The notes: generated from the letters alone by a model not told the origin. DNA of 64,000 nt from Rhizobium sp. ARZ01 (GCF_014851675.1 NZ_JACVAE010000005.1:1-64000); one strand, 5' to 3'; counted from the first letter of the stretch, positions 48,471 through 57,999 are shown. Numbers and translations are program-made.

Positions 48471-49283
48471 ATGGCATACCAAGATATCGAAGTATCCGAA
48501 GATGGGGCGGTCGGTTGGATTACCATTCGACGTGAAGATCGGCTGAACGCACTTCGAATGACAATAACCGACGTCGAAATTGTCTCTGCTCTCAATGAAT
48601 TCGGCAAACGACGCGACATACGAGCGATCGTCCTGACAGGTGCCGGCGAACGAGCGTTCTGCACGGGTTGGGATATGGGAGAGATCGAGCAGACCTCCCT
48701 CACCGACCTGGAGGATATGGTTCGAAACAATATGGCTCTCTTTGACGCCGTGTGGCGCCAACGGCAGCCAGTTATTGCGGCCATTAACGGCCATGCCGTT
48801 GCTACTGGAGCAGCGCTGGCAATGGCTTGTGACCTCGTTGTTGCTTCAGAGAACGCAAAGTTGGCCGAACCGGAAATACGGCACGGTGCGCTTTCCCCGT
48901 TCCTGGTGATGCCATTTCTGACGCATGCGAAGGTGGTTCACGAATTCTACTACCTCGGCGACCCGATTTCGGCCGACGGCATGTTGAGGCTGGGACTTGC
49001 AAACCGTGTGGTTCCCCAGGCTGAACTCGTTACCACGGCTCAGGCCCTGGGTGAACGTCTGTCACTTGTTCCTCGCGAGGCGCTTGAACTGAAGAAACGC
49101 AGCTTGAAAGCAGCATACGACGGCATGGGTCTACGCGCGACAACCGAGCGGCATGCACTGTCAGACACGCTAATGATCGGTGCAGACTTGCCGTGGCAAA
49201 AGGCTCTGCAAGAAGAACTGCGCGAAGGCGGCATGCGCGCATTTCTGGAAGCGCGAGATGGCCCGTTTCGAAGGAAGCGCTGA
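48471..49283 (+). CDS. Enoyl-CoA hydratase/isomerase family protein
   Basis: 270 residues, crotonase fold: LTGAGERAFCTGWDMGEIE (oxyanion hole) and AINGHAVATGAALAMACDLVVASENAKLAEPEIRHG. The start ATG 48471 has GAGGAG 6 bp upstream. Two bases separate its stop from the ligase start. Substrate not readable; probably the CoA ester made by the ligase or a product of it. Confidence 0.87.
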   Translation: MAYQDIEVSEDGAVGWITIRREDRLNALRMTITDVEIVSALNEFGKRRDIRAIVLTGAGERAFCTGWDMGEIEQTSLTDLEDMVRNNMALFDAVWRQRQPVIAAINGHAVATGAALAMACDLVVASENAKLAEPEIRHGALSPFLVMPFLTHAKVVHEFYYLGDPISADGMLRLGLANRVVPQAELVTTAQALGERLSLVPREALELKKRSLKAAYDGMGLRATTERHALSDTLMIGADLPWQKALQEELREGGMRAFLEARDGPFRRKR

Positions 49284-49285
49284 CG

Positions 49286-50818
49286 ATGGGTTCGCTTAAT
49301 GCTCCAACACTAGGGCACCTTCTTTCCCGGCGCGCGATGCTTTCCGGGCATAGCGATGCAATAAGAGCTGCGGATGGAGCGACAACCTTCCGCGGCCTAG
49401 ACCAAGGAGTCGACAGGATTGCCTCTGCCCTAAGTAGCTTGGGGATACGAAAGGGTGACCGCGTCGGCGTGTTGATGCAAAACGGACTTGGGTTTGCTGA
49501 AGGCATCCTCGGTATTGTCAGGCTAGGCGCAGTCGCCTGCCCATTAAATACGAGACTCTCGCCCGCAGAGATCGCGGCCATTACCATAGACAGTGGCATG
49601 CGGTTGCTGATTAGCGAGAGTTTTTTTGCTGATGTGGCAGCAAGCGCTCTTTTGTCGCTGCCAAGTCTTAAGAGCATCGAAATTGAAGAGCTTCGCAGCG
49701 TCGGGGCTGAGCTGCCGCCTCCCGACGGCGCGCTCGATGAGCCTGGTTCCGCAGACTTCGCCCTTCTGGTCTACACCTCCGGCACGACCGGCCGGCCGAA
49801 AGGCGTGGTTTTCACGCACGACCAGCTGTTGTGGTCATCGCTGACGATGATTCCGACACTCGATATGCGCGCCGGCGACGTGCATTTGCTGCCGGTGCCG
49901 ATGTTCCATGTTGGTGGCCTATCATTCATCGTTCACTGCCTGCATCTTGGCATCACTCTTTCAATTCCACCTAGATGGGACGCTTCGGCTATCCTCAATC
50001 GCATCGAGATGGAACAGGTCGCACACTTCTTCGCAGTCCCGACCATGCTTACTGATTTGCTTTCGTCTTCTGACTTTGCTCGGGAACGTATGCGCTCCGT
50101 GCGCTGGATAATGGGTGGCGGTGCTCCGGTTCCAGTTTCACTTATCCAACGCTTTCACGATCTGGGCATTCCTCTCCTTCAGACATGTGGAGCAACTGAA
50201 ACCGGCGGCCCCGGTTTGGTCGTTGATGGCACGAGTGCATTACTGAAGGCAGGTTCTGTCGGACGCGGCTTCTTCCATACGGATGTACGGTTGGTCAACG
50301 AAGCTGGACTGCTGTCACATGCCAATGAAGCGGGCGAAATTCAATTGATGGGGCGTCACATTGCTTCCGGATACTGGAACGCCCCCGATTTGACGGCCGA
50401 AGTGTTTGGTGACGATGGATGGTTTCGCACTGGCGACATCGGCGTTGCCGACGATGATGGCTACATCACGTTGATCGACCGCAAGCGCAATAAGATCATC
50501 ACTGGTGGAGAGAATGTTTATCCTGCTGAAGTTGAAGCCGCTTTGAGCGACTTGCCGGGTATTGCCGAGATCGCAATAGTCGGATTGCCTGATGAGCGCT
50601 TGGGCGAGATCGTCACTGCAGTGGTGGTGTATAAATCCAAAAGTTCAACGCCATCTCTTGAGGATCTGCGGATTGCTTGCGATGGCGTGCTTGCGCGCTA
50701 CAAGCATCCGCGACGCCTCGTCGTACGCGACGCGTTGCCGCGAAATGCGACGGGCAAGTTGCTTCGAGGCGCCCTCTTAGCCTCCATTTCCGAGGAGGCA
50801 AGTAGTAGGCATGACTAA
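49286..50818 (+). CDS. AMP-forming acyl/aryl-CoA ligase
   Basis: 510 residues, ANL superfamily: VYTSGTTGRPKGVVFTH (P-loop), CGATETGGPG, DGWFRTGDIGVADDDGYITLIDRKRNKIITGGENVYPAEVE (hinge), and NATGKLLRG (catalytic Lys). Long/medium-chain-like branch rather than benzoate branch. It overlaps the iron-sulfur subunit gene by 8 bp, so ligase and Mo-hydroxylase are made together, which suggests that the Mo-enzyme works on a CoA ester or on the acid before ligation. Confidence 0.88.
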   Translation: MGSLNAPTLGHLLSRRAMLSGHSDAIRAADGATTFRGLDQGVDRIASALSSLGIRKGDRVGVLMQNGLGFAEGILGIVRLGAVACPLNTRLSPAEIAAITIDSGMRLLISESFFADVAASALLSLPSLKSIEIEELRSVGAELPPPDGALDEPGSADFALLVYTSGTTGRPKGVVFTHDQLLWSSLTMIPTLDMRAGDVHLLPVPMFHVGGLSFIVHCLHLGITLSIPPRWDASAILNRIEMEQVAHFFAVPTMLTDLLSSSDFARERMRSVRWIMGGGAPVPVSLIQRFHDLGIPLLQTCGATETGGPGLVVDGTSALLKAGSVGRGFFHTDVRLVNEAGLLSHANEAGEIQLMGRHIASGYWNAPDLTAEVFGDDGWFRTGDIGVADDDGYITLIDRKRNKIITGGENVYPAEVEAALSDLPGIAEIAIVGLPDERLGEIVTAVVVYKSKSSTPSLEDLRIACDGVLARYKHPRRLVVRDALPRNATGKLLRGALLASISEEASSRHD

Positions 50819-51332
50819 AGCTGCAAGCGCGTCCACGATGGAAGCACCGAGTTCGGCGGCTCGTTCTCATTCTCGCGATGATGACGCCAAGGTCGCGATC
50901 ACCGTAAACGGAACCACTCATGAAATCGTAGCGGAACCACAATCGGCCTTGCTTGACGTCCTCCGCGATGCTCTAGGATTGACCGGCGCGAAAGATGCAT
51001 GCCGGCGTGGCGAATGTGGTGCTTGCACTGTGTTAATCGGGGGTAAGGCAGTGCTCTCCTGCCTTACCCTTCTGGCGTTGGTGGAAGAACCGATCGAAAC
51101 CGTCGAAGGCTTGGTCGAGGAATCGCGGGGATTTCGCGAAGCAATGGCTGATTGCGGTGGGTTCCAGTGCGGATATTGCACGTCCGGCGTGGTCGTCCGC
51201 GCTGTGTCGCTGCTTCGGGCGGGACTGCCCGATGGCGAAGGGGCGCTCGCTCACGCAATGGCCGGCAATCTCTGCAGGTGCACCGGCTATCGCGCAATTC
51301 TGGAGGCGCTCCGTCGAGCGAATGCATCATGA
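50811..51332 (+). CDS. Mo-hydroxylase small subunit, two [2Fe-2S] clusters
   Basis: 173 residues of the CoxS/XdhA-type subunit. Plant-type cluster ligands C64, C69, C72 and C84; second cluster C120, C123, C155 and C157 in GGFQCGYCTSG and GNLCRCTGYRAI. The N-terminal 25 residues are Ser/Ala/Asp-rich and lack a Tat signal, so the enzyme is cytoplasmic. Its stop overlaps the ATG of the fused large subunit (ATGA). Confidence 0.93.
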   Translation: MTKAASASTMEAPSSAARSHSRDDDAKVAITVNGTTHEIVAEPQSALLDVLRDALGLTGAKDACRRGECGACTVLIGGKAVLSCLTLLALVEEPIETVEGLVEESRGFREAMADCGGFQCGYCTSGVVVRAVSLLRAGLPDGEGALAHAMAGNLCRCTGYRAILEALRRANAS

Positions 51333-54300
51333 ATTTTCCCCGAATCCGGCACCCGGAATGGATTGAACGCACTGTTGGCGGGCTGAAATACACGCGCGAT
51401 ACGATGCCACCCGGCATGCTGGTCGGGAAATTACTACGTTGCCCGCATCCTGCCGCTCGGTTGGTCTCACTTAACGTGGATGCCGCCCGCGCGACCCCCG
51501 GCGTGGTAGCCGTTTTGACCGGCGACATGCTCCCGGACCGCAACTACAAAGACTATGGACAACTGGATCGCGTCGCCATGGCACGTGATCGCGCAGTTTA
51601 TTTCGGTCAGGAGATTGTCGCGGTTGCGGCGGAGACCGAAGCGGCTGCCGATGCCGCGATAGCCCGCATTCTCGTGAAATGGGAACAGCTACCCCACGTT
51701 GCGTCAGTTGATGAGGCTCTCGTGCCTGGCGCACCGGCGGTTCACCCGGATCGCGCTCCTGACAACGTTGCGACGCAGGCCGGGCGCCGCTTTGGAGATG
51801 TGGACGCTGCTCGCAAAAGGGCATCTCGGCAAGTGACTGGAAGCTACGGCTGTGGACCGCAGCACCACTCGTGCATGGAGCAACTGTCCGCGGTTGCCCA
51901 TTGGGACCAAGATAACAGCGTTCTCAATTTGTGGGTGCCCACCCAATCGCCGCGAAATGTTTCCGGCGAGGTCGCCCACATGCTGGGCCTCGATCCCAAG
52001 CAGGTCCGACTTCACAGGGTTGGTGTCGGCGGTGACTTTGGCGCGCGGGTCAAGACAAGTGACCTTGAGGTGATCGTGGCTCACCTGTCGATGATGACAG
52101 GACGGCCGGTCTCCATCCGACTTTCGCGTGACGAGGAATTCGCCTTCGCAAAGCGGCAGCATGAGACCCGGGTGGATATCACCAGTCACTATGATCGCTC
52201 CGGTCAGGTGCTGTGCCAGGACGCCAAAGTGACCGTTGACAATGGAGCCTTCATTCATGGTGGATCGAACCAGATGAACTACTGTTCGATCCTGATCGGC
52301 TCGCAATACAAGCTCTCTGGCGCAGAGGTTCAAGGGCGTTCGATTTACACGAACAAACGACCAGGCGGGGCGTTCCGTGGCGCGGGCGGGCCGCAGGCGG
52401 TTTTCGCAATTGAATGTCAGATGGACGAGATAGCCGCTGATCTCGGCATAGATCCGATTGATCTACGGTTGATGAATCTTACGCCACCCGGCGAGACGAC
52501 GATTACCGGCTGGGAAATTACATCATCGGCTGCGTCCGAATGCCTTCAGGAGGTGCGGCGCCGTTTGAACTGGGATGAGGCCCGGTTGAATGGCGGGACG
52601 GGCAGGGGGGTCGGCGTCGCCTTTGGCATGCATGTATCGGGGGCGATTGTCAGCAAACCCACCGGAATGGCAGGCATCGCGATCGAGATTGGCCAGAATG
52701 GCGGAATCGTACTGAGTTCGGGTTGTTCTGACCCTGGAACCGGAGAGTATGCCGTCATCGCACAATTGGCGGCTGCAGAGCTTGGTGTGAAGCCGGAGCA
52801 GGTCGAGCTGGTGACAATGGACACCTTGGCCACACCTTTCGACCCCGGCGCCGGTTCAAGCCGCGCAACAATGGTTACTGGCACCGCTGTTGTCGCAGCC
52901 GCCCAAGAGCTGGCAGGCGAAATACGCCTGCAAGCGGCGAAAATGCTGAACTGCGACGTCGGAAGTGTCGAACTGCGCGATGGATTTGCTTGGTGTGGTG
53001 GCGGCAAGCAACCACTAGGGGCAATTGCCGCGTCGCACCCAGCGGCTCAGGGGGGGACGTTGCGGATCGAGCGGGAAACTTCGGTAGGATTGGAACCTGT
53101 GCCGATCTCTCACGTTGACGCTGGCTATGGCAACATCTCGCCAGCTTACGCTTTCGCAGCCCACGGTGTGGAAGTTGAAGTAGATCTCGATACCGGCGCG
53201 GTTCGCATTGTCCGAGTTGTTGCAGTTCATGACGCAGGTACGGTTATCAATCCTACGGGGGCGATCGGACAGGTCGTTGGCGGGGTCGCCATGGGTCTTG
53301 GCGCTGCGCTTGGCGAGCAATTGCTCTGGTTTGATGGACGCCCTCACGTAACCAGCTTCGTTGACTATGCGATGCCGCGCGCAGATGGGGTTCCTCCCAT
53401 TGATGTGGTATTTGTTGGCAAGCCGGATCCGCGAGGACCTGCAGGAGCAAAGTCGATTTCTGAGCTCGCTTTGATGCCGATTGCCGCCGCGGTGGCGAAT
53501 GCCATTGCGCATGCGACTGGCGCTCGGGTGCGGAACCTGCCTATCACGCCCGACAAAATATGCTCTGCGCTCGATGCGCAGCCATCAGTTACGCCAGCGC
53601 CTCTTTGGCGGCGGCCGCGGCGGTGGCGTTCCGAGCTTGTTCGGCGCTCTTACCCGCTTGGCGTTTTCAGCGCGATGGACCGCTTCGGCCCATCAAAGCG
53701 CAAAAATGGGCCAGTGCCAGCGATCGAGGCGATTGAGCGGCCAGTCAATGCAGCCGCTGCGATCACAGCCCTCGCGATGCGCGCCGGATCGCGGCCGGTC
53801 GCTGGTGGTACAGATCTCCTGCCAGCTCGTGCCGCTGGATTGGCGGCGCCGGCAGCGCTGGTGAGTCTGGCGGGCTGCTCCGATCTCAAGCAGATTGCCG
53901 AGGACGATGGCACGCTCATTCTTGGCGCGGGTGAGAAGCTGGCTGACGTGGGTGAGGTTCTCGCTAACGCCAATCTCCCTGGTGATCGCGCTATCGCTCG
54001 CACGATTGCGGCTATCGCCACCCCCCAAATTCGAACAATGGCAACGTTGGCAGGCAATCTTTGCCAGACCAACCGGTGCTGGTTCCTAAGAAGCGGTTTT
54101 GACTGCTACAAGCGCGGTGGCGCTGGGCGTCCCTGCTATGCGGTTCTTGGCGATCATCGCTATTTTCATGCTGTCGCTGATGCGGGCCGCTGCCAATCCG
54201 TGACGCCCTCTGATCTGGCGAGCATGCTCTGCGCGCTTGACGCGGCGCTTGAGGTTCGAGGCCCGGACCAAACTCGCCGGGTACCAGCGACGTCATTCTA

Positions 54301-54751
54301 CACCGGGCCCGGTGAAACTTGCCTCGCTCCCAACGAAATCGTCACAGCCATCAGGATTCCCGCACAAGCGCGTGTTCGCGGAGCGGCTTTTCAAAAGCTG
54401 TCGCAAACGTCAGACGGATTTGCGATTGCTTCTGCCGCCGCAAGCATATCACTCGATTTGGATGGCCGTGTGAAAACCGCACGTATCGTCCTCGGCGGTG
54501 TTGCCGCCACGCCTTGGCGAGCCAAAGCGTCCGAGACCAATTTGGTGGGGCGTCAACCGACGCCGGAGCTCCTGAATTTGGCTGCCCAGGCATGGATCGC
54601 TGATACCCATCCGCTCGACCGCAACCAGTGGAAGCTTAAAGCAGCATCTGCACTTGTCCGTCGGGCTCTTGTTGATGCGATCGAGACGGTGTCAAGCCCG
54701 GTTCGGAATGATGGTGTGAAGACTCCGGAACGTTTCAGATATCGCGGATAG
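51329..54751 (+). CDS. Fused Mo-cofactor and FAD subunits of a xanthine-oxidase-family enzyme
   Basis: 1,140 residues in one frame. Residues 1-745: molybdopterin-binding large subunit with VGVGGDFGAR, RPGGAFRGAG and GAKSISELAL, whose Glu is the likely active-site base. Residues 750-800: basic linker (PLWRRPRRWRSELVRRSYP). Residues about 800-1140: FAD-binding medium subunit with RPVAGGTDLLP and ATLAGNLCQTNRCWFLRSG. The FAD part carries Cys at 912, 917, 926, 936 and 955, the extended loop that holds a [4Fe-4S] cluster in 4-hydroxybenzoyl-CoA reductase beta subunits and PaoB. These subunits are normally separate proteins. With the small subunit it makes a two-gene Mo-hydroxylase or reductase. 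Substrate unknown; the CoA ligase beside it points to an acyl- or aryl-CoA. Confidence 0.9.
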   Translation: MNFPRIRHPEWIERTVGGLKYTRDTMPPGMLVGKLLRCPHPAARLVSLNVDAARATPGVVAVLTGDMLPDRNYKDYGQLDRVAMARDRAVYFGQEIVAVAAETEAAADAAIARILVKWEQLPHVASVDEALVPGAPAVHPDRAPDNVATQAGRRFGDVDAARKRASRQVTGSYGCGPQHHSCMEQLSAVAHWDQDNSVLNLWVPTQSPRNVSGEVAHMLGLDPKQVRLHRVGVGGDFGARVKTSDLEVIVAHLSMMTGRPVSIRLSRDEEFAFAKRQHETRVDITSHYDRSGQVLCQDAKVTVDNGAFIHGGSNQMNYCSILIGSQYKLSGAEVQGRSIYTNKRPGGAFRGAGGPQAVFAIECQMDEIAADLGIDPIDLRLMNLTPPGETTITGWEITSSAASECLQEVRRRLNWDEARLNGGTGRGVGVAFGMHVSGAIVSKPTGMAGIAIEIGQNGGIVLSSGCSDPGTGEYAVIAQLAAAELGVKPEQVELVTMDTLATPFDPGAGSSRATMVTGTAVVAAAQELAGEIRLQAAKMLNCDVGSVELRDGFAWCGGGKQPLGAIAASHPAAQGGTLRIERETSVGLEPVPISHVDAGYGNISPAYAFAAHGVEVEVDLDTGAVRIVRVVAVHDAGTVINPTGAIGQVVGGVAMGLGAALGEQLLWFDGRPHVTSFVDYAMPRADGVPPIDVVFVGKPDPRGPAGAKSISELALMPIAAAVANAIAHATGARVRNLPITPDKICSALDAQPSVTPAPLWRRPRRWRSELVRRSYPLGVFSAMDRFGPSKRKNGPVPAIEAIERPVNAAAAITALAMRAGSRPVAGGTDLLPARAAGLAAPAALVSLAGCSDLKQIAEDDGTLILGAGEKLADVGEVLANANLPGDRAIARTIAAIATPQIRTMATLAGNLCQTNRCWFLRSGFDCYKRGGAGRPCYAVLGDHRYFHAVADAGRCQSVTPSDLASMLCALDAALEVRGPDQTRRVPATSFYTGPGETCLAPNEIVTAIRIPAQARVRGAAFQKLSQTSDGFAIASAAASISLDLDGRVKTARIVLGGVAATPWRAKASETNLVGRQPTPELLNLAAQAWIADTHPLDRNQWKLKAASALVRRALVDAIETVSSPVRNDGVKTPERFRYRG

Positions 54752-54905
54752 CTGTGAAACCATAGGATACTGGGAAAATCTTGGCGTGATCCCGGACGAA
54801 AGCTGGTTCTCGGAAGCCGTTCGCCAATTGCGGGGGGCACTTACCGAAATTTACCTGAAGCGTATCCCGTTGATTCGAAGTTGAACTGTGACTGTGGAGG
54901 AAATT

Positions 54906-56318
54906 GTGACTAAGAAATACTCGCTCTTAATCAACGGAAAACTTGTCGATGGCGCTAGAACGATCGACATTTTAAACCCTGCAACGGAGGCCGTCGTTGC
55001 CGCGTGCCCGGTTGCTTCGCCTCAACAAGCAGACGAGGCCGTTCAAGCAGCGAAAGCCGCACAGCAAGTGTGGGCCCGCACTTCAATCGATGAGCGGCGA
55101 CAGGTGCTCAATGCGATTGCGGATCGGATCGAGCAGAACAGCGATAGCTTGGCCCGGCTGCTAACGGCAGAGCAAGGTAAGCCGTTGGGTGACTCCAATT
55201 TCGAAGTCGGTTACCTTGCCTACACGCTCCGACAGATTTCGCAACTTAATCTGCCGGTCGAAGTTTCGGAGGACTCCGACAGACGCCGTGTCGAGATTCA
55301 CTATCGACCGTTGGGCGTTGTGGTCGGGATCATTCCCTGGAATTTTCCCATAGGGTTGATTGGCAACAAGCTACCCGGAGCGCTGCTCACGGGAAACAGT
55401 GTGATCATCAAGCCCGCACCGACGACGCCACTTTCTACTCTACTCTTGGGTGAGATCCTTGTCGACGTCGTCCCCCCTGGCTTGGTGAACGTCATTGCAG
55501 ACGCAAATGATCTCGGTGAGCAGCTTACTCGCCACCCTGACGTCGCGAAGATCTCCTTCACCGGTTCCACGGCCACTGGCAGGAAAGTAATGGAGGCGGC
55601 ATCTCCAGGGCTAAAGCGCCTGACGTTGGAACTGGGTGGCAACGATCCTGCAATCGTGCTCGACGACGTAGATCCGAAGACAGCGGCTGCCGGGATCTTT
55701 CAATACAGCTTCGTCAATAGCGGTCAGATCTGTGTTGCCATCAAGCGGGCATATGTTCACACGGGGGTGTATGATGCCGTGGTGGACGAACTGACTACTT
55801 TGGCCAATCAGGCTACTGTAGGCGATGGGAGCCAACAGGGGGTGCAGTTTGGACCGATCCAAAATCAGCGCCAATATGAAAAGGCACTTCATTACCTGGA
55901 GATCGGCAAACGCGATGGCCGCGTGACCACCGGTGACCCGGAACTGAAGGGGCCAGGCTACTTCATCAAGCCCACAATTGTTCGTGATATTGATGATGCC
56001 TCCCCCTTGGTGAAAGAGGAGCAATTTGCCCCAATTCTTCCGGTTATTCGATATGAGACGGAAGAGGATGCGATTGAGCGCGCAAATAGTTCGGAATTCG
56101 GACTAGGCGCGTCCGTGTGGTCGAGGAGTTCTGATCGTGCAGCGGACGTCGCCTCACGTCTCGATGCAGGGACAGTATGGATCAATCAGCATCTTGATCT
56201 AGGCCCCACAATTCCGCTGGCGCCAGGGAAACAGTCGGGGCTCGGCGTGGAGATGGGGATCGAAGGCCTCAAGCATTTTTGCCAGATGAAAGTGATCAAT
56301 ATCTCAAAGCAGGTATGA
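54906..56318 (+). CDS. NAD(P)-dependent aldehyde dehydrogenase
   Basis: 470 residues. E242 in LELGGNDPAIV and catalytic C276 in SGQICVAIKRAYV. The stretch IIPWNFPIGLIGNKLPGALLTGN binds cofactor. GTG 54906 is chosen as start because GGAGG lies 5 bp upstream; GTG 54888 is also in frame. Convergent to the aromatic amine dehydrogenase operon, whose arylacetaldehyde product it could oxidise to the acid. Equally it could serve the Mo-hydroxylase operon. Confidence 0.88.
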   Translation: MTKKYSLLINGKLVDGARTIDILNPATEAVVAACPVASPQQADEAVQAAKAAQQVWARTSIDERRQVLNAIADRIEQNSDSLARLLTAEQGKPLGDSNFEVGYLAYTLRQISQLNLPVEVSEDSDRRRVEIHYRPLGVVVGIIPWNFPIGLIGNKLPGALLTGNSVIIKPAPTTPLSTLLLGEILVDVVPPGLVNVIADANDLGEQLTRHPDVAKISFTGSTATGRKVMEAASPGLKRLTLELGGNDPAIVLDDVDPKTAAAGIFQYSFVNSGQICVAIKRAYVHTGVYDAVVDELTTLANQATVGDGSQQGVQFGPIQNQRQYEKALHYLEIGKRDGRVTTGDPELKGPGYFIKPTIVRDIDDASPLVKEEQFAPILPVIRYETEEDAIERANSSEFGLGASVWSRSSDRAADVASRLDAGTVWINQHLDLGPTIPLAPGKQSGLGVEMGIEGLKHFCQMKVINISKQV

Positions 56319-56331
56319 TAACATCAACCTT

Positions 56332-56361
56332 GGAAGTTCGCCGCTAGGTCGGCGCACTTCC
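56332..56361. terminator. Hairpin between convergent ALDH and cytochrome genes
   Basis: GGAAGT and CGCCG pair with CGGCG and ACTTCC around a 6-nt loop, with one mismatch-type bulge each side; 14 bp after the ALDH stop. No T-run. Confidence 0.5.
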
Positions 56362-56566
56362 GTTCAGTGCGGTACAGAAGCTTTCTTGATCCGGAGCCCA
56401 GGTCACCGCGCCGAGAGTCGCGCGTACAAATCAGCGGGCGGTTGCAGCAAAAAAGCGATCTGCACGACGCTTGGATTACTTGGAATTATCTTTGCTCTGC
56501 GTTACGAAACGCAGTGCTCTATGGGCCGCGCGCAGGCAGCGCCTTTTCGCGCCGCCCGGAATCCGA

Positions 56567-57022
56567 CTAGGGCCATGGATATTCGGCCACTGGCATACCC
56601 TTCTCCTGGAAGCGCTTCACAATAGCGCGCCGATAGCTGACAATGTCGTTGACTGTCGCTCGGCGAAGATCGGCAACTTCGCTGCTGGTAAACGGAGCCA
56701 CTTGATTGGCTCCGTCCCAGCGGTCGACAATATAGTTGAGAACACGGGCGATTTCACCGTCATCGAGACCAGAGGCTACCACACCTGGAACATGCAACAG
56801 ATAGACCCTGCCTTCGGGATCGCTTGCAAAACTCGCGATGAAACCCGGAAATGGCGGAACGCCACCAATGTTGGAGCCCATCCCGTCGGAGCCGTGACAT
56901 CCTGAGCAGTGCAGGAGGTAGTTGGCATGCGGAGTTCTCTCCGCAGCCATAGTTGCTTCACACGCGGCAAAGGTAAGCAGCGTGAGACAGGCAAGTTGGC
57001 CGCGACGCGATGTGCTACTCAT
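56567..57022 (-). CDS. Class I c-type cytochrome (2) of the amine dehydrogenase operon
   Basis: 151 residues: signal peptide, then haem motif CSGCH (C39, C42, H43), and a Met-poor middle; axial ligand may be M47 or a later Met. Last gene of the operon, 1 bp after the preceding cytochrome. Periplasmic electron carrier, or part of cofactor maturation; see the finding on the absent mauG. Confidence 0.82.
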   Translation of the reverse strand: MSSTSRRGQLACLTLLTFAACEATMAAERTPHANYLLHCSGCHGSDGMGSNIGGVPPFPGFIASFASDPEGRVYLLHVPGVVASGLDDGEIARVLNYIVDRWDGANQVAPFTSSEVADLRRATVNDIVSYRRAIVKRFQEKGMPVAEYPWP

Positions 57023-57023
57023 C

Positions 57024-57464
57024 CTATTGGCCTTTTCGCATATTGCGCAGTTCCTTGTGGGACAGTGGTTTGGTCTTCATCCCATCGACCAGTGCCTTGT
57101 CGGGAGCCGACATGACGCCGTTCAGGGTCTGGAGGACATACCCTGCAATCAAAGCCAGATCCTCACTGGGGACTGACGACATGGGCGGCATAACAAGGCC
57201 GATGTAATCCTCACCGTTGGCGGTAATCTTGCCGCTCATGCCGCCGACCATGACGCCAGCAATGTAGTGAGGCGCCTTGTCCCCCAGACGAGACCAGAGT
57301 TCTGCGTTCTGCAAAGGCGGTGCAAGGCCTTGCGTTCCGACGCCTTTCTCCCCATGGCAGGTGGCACACGTTTTTGCAAACAGATCAGTCTCGCTGTTTG
57401 CCCAAACCGGATTCGAAGCTGCAAGGAAAAGGCTGCAGGAGACTGCCAGCTTCCAACTATTCAT
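57024..57464 (-). CDS. Class I c-type cytochrome (1) of the amine dehydrogenase operon
   Basis: 146 residues: signal peptide MNSWKLAVSCSLFLAAS, haem motif CATCH (C33, C36, H37), and VMPPMSSV supplying the probable Met ligand. The ATG at 57464 lies inside the end of the light-chain gene (8-bp overlap); a TTG at 57470 is an alternative. Likely accepts electrons from the TTQ enzyme and passes them to a terminal oxidase. Confidence 0.85.
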   Translation of the reverse strand: MNSWKLAVSCSLFLAASNPVWANSETDLFAKTCATCHGEKGVGTQGLAPPLQNAELWSRLGDKAPHYIAGVMVGGMSGKITANGEDYIGLVMPPMSSVPSEDLALIAGYVLQTLNGVMSAPDKALVDGMKTKPLSHKELRNMRKGQ

Positions 57465-57999
57465 CTGCAAGCCCCACGAGCATCGCTACGGTGCAATGGT
57501 AGCTCTTGTTTTCGTTTGCCATGCACCAGTTGATGTCGTTGTAAAGACCCATTCGGTATCCAGGGCGTTCTCCCTTGCTGGAGAAACACCATGTGGCGCC
57601 ATTCACGGGCGCTTTGCCACAGCAGTCGTTGTAGGAAACGAGGTAGTCTTTGCCGTCTTTAGGGTTATGGCAGGTGCCGACCCAAGATACACTGGAAGCC
57701 TGCGAACCGGGCGGGCACGAAGTGGTGGTTCCGCCGGACGTGTTGCACAAAGCGCCATCCAAGGCGCAATGCCGCCAGTACTCACAAGCGGAACCCTCCT
57801 CTGCTCCAGCAGTTTCACTGGCGTAGGCGGCGCCGAGGGTGCGGTCGTAGGGCAGAAGCGGCATGAGCGCAGCTCCCCCCAACAGTGCGCCAGTCTTGGC
57901 AAGGAAACTGCGGCGTCCAAATTGACGTGCGGCGAGGCGGGCACTGTTTTCCGCAGTTTTATCGATTGTGGTTAGGAGGTAGTTGATGAATTTCAGCAT
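57457..57999 (-). CDS. aauA: Aromatic amine dehydrogenase light chain (TTQ subunit)
   Basis: 180 residues. Long Tat leader with GRRSFLAK (about residues 29-36). TTQ is formed from W106 (SVSWVGTC) and W158 (NDINWCMANEN); the catalytic/biogenesis Asp equivalents are D81 and D125. NDINWCMANEN and ERPGY resemble the aralkylamine enzyme more than methylamine dehydrogenase. It has 10 rather than 12 Cys: the equivalents of methylamine dehydrogenase Cys38 and Cys86, which pair with each other, are both Thr (T87, T136). Oxidises primary amines to aldehydes and ammonia in the periplasm. Confidence 0.92.
   Translation of the reverse strand: MLKFINYLLTTIDKTAENSARLAARQFGRRSFLAKTGALLGGAALMPLLPYDRTLGAAYASETAGAEEGSACEYWRHCALDGALCNTSGGTTTSCPPGSQASSVSWVGTCHNPKDGKDYLVSYNDCCGKAPVNGATWCFSSKGERPGYRMGLYNDINWCMANENKSYHCTVAMLVGLADE

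Noticed and set aside
54750..54884. Short frame after the fused Mo/FAD gene (ETIGYWENLGVIPDESWFSE)
   Set aside because: It looks faintly protein-like but has no start codon with a ribosome-binding site and only about 45 codons; evidence is too thin.
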